NCBI GenBank assembly: GCA_003220855.1
Contig: QHTP01000262.1
Location: 1 to 6,778, forward strand
DNA from: Gemmatimonadota bacterium
Lineage (GTDB): Bacteria; Gemmatimonadota; Gemmatimonadetes; Gemmatimonadales; GWC2-71-9
DNA length: 6,778 nucleotides
Reading direction: 5' to 3'
Shown: positions 6,707 to 6,778 of the stretch, one piece after another
Layout of the letters: every line of letters begins with the position of its first letter
Numbering within the stretch: the first letter of the stretch is position 1
The notes under the pieces: generated by a model
Database searches by the model: none
Told to the model about the DNA's origin: nothing
Seen by the model: the letters and a program-made list of their open reading frames with translations, nothing else
Program-made: the position numbers and the translations under genes

Positions 6707-6778
6707 GTGTCGGATGTCTCGTTACCTCGGACTCCCATCGCCGCCCGCCTGCTCCTCACGCAGGGCGTCTCGCGCCCC
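6707..6778 (+). CDS. Probable N-terminus of an unidentified gene, cut by window end
   Basis: An open frame of 24 codons from GTG at 6707 to the window edge, starting MSDVSLPRTPIAARLLL when GTG is read as Met. Third positions become almost all G or C after the first eight codons, as in the other genes here. A good -10/-35 pair is placed so that transcription would begin at the GTG. Too short to identify a family. The rival reading is a minus-strand gene ending with TAA at 6722-6724, which would use the T5 hairpin as its terminator. Confidence 0.4.
   Translation, partial: MSDVSLPRTPIAARLLLTQGVSRP

Noticed and set aside
6722..6778. C-terminus of a minus-strand gene ending in TAA
   Set aside because: Possible because of the T5 hairpin downstream, but third-position GC is lower than in the plus-strand reading and no promoter evidence can be weighed; kept only as the alternative.

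Overview
The window comes from a high-GC (roughly two-thirds G+C) Gram-negative-type bacterium. Lineage cannot be proven from the sequence. An ECF sigma / zinc anti-sigma / DUF4097 module, a lipoprotein PQQ-type sugar dehydrogenase, a type A malate synthase and an AceA-type isocitrate lyase would all suit a soil bacterium such as a member of the Gemmatimonadota; this is an inference. No tRNA, rRNA, transposase or CRISPR array is visible, and no gene-free stretch exceeds 300 bases.

Left half, minus strand (3303 down to 1). A two-helix membrane protein of unknown function is followed by a tightly packed cassette: ECF sigma factor, membrane-anchored zinc-finger anti-sigma factor, secreted DUF4097 beta-repeat protein, and the N-terminal two-fifths or so of a PQQ-dependent aldose dehydrogenase-like lipoprotein that runs off the left edge. 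The last four genes overlap at each junction by 4 bases (ATGA, GTGA, GTGA), so they are probably translationally coupled. The anti-sigma factor would hold the sigma factor at the inner membrane until an envelope cue releases it. The DUF4097 protein and the lipoprotein are probably envelope effectors or sensors in the same circuit. Four simple-sequence repeats lie in this cassette: a G-run/CC heptamer at the start of the sigma gene, a TTTCCCC heptamer and a 10-mer on either side of the anti-sigma membrane helix, and a G8 run in the DUF4097 gene.

Right half, plus strand (3362 to 6283). The glyoxylate shunt operon aceB-aceA is divergent from the left cluster, with only 58 bases between start codons. 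Malate synthase and isocitrate lyase are 21 bases apart and both look complete, with their active-site motifs intact. Together they bypass the CO2-releasing steps of the TCA cycle and allow growth on acetate or fatty acids. A 13-bp GNRA-loop hairpin lies inside the aceB 3' end, and a very stable hairpin follows aceA.

Right edge. A membrane-anchored or secreted 89-residue protein with six cysteines starts at the base of the post-aceA hairpin. It is followed by a 77-base spacer with overlapping inverted repeats, a plausible sigma-70 promoter and the probable start of another plus-strand gene cut by the window end.
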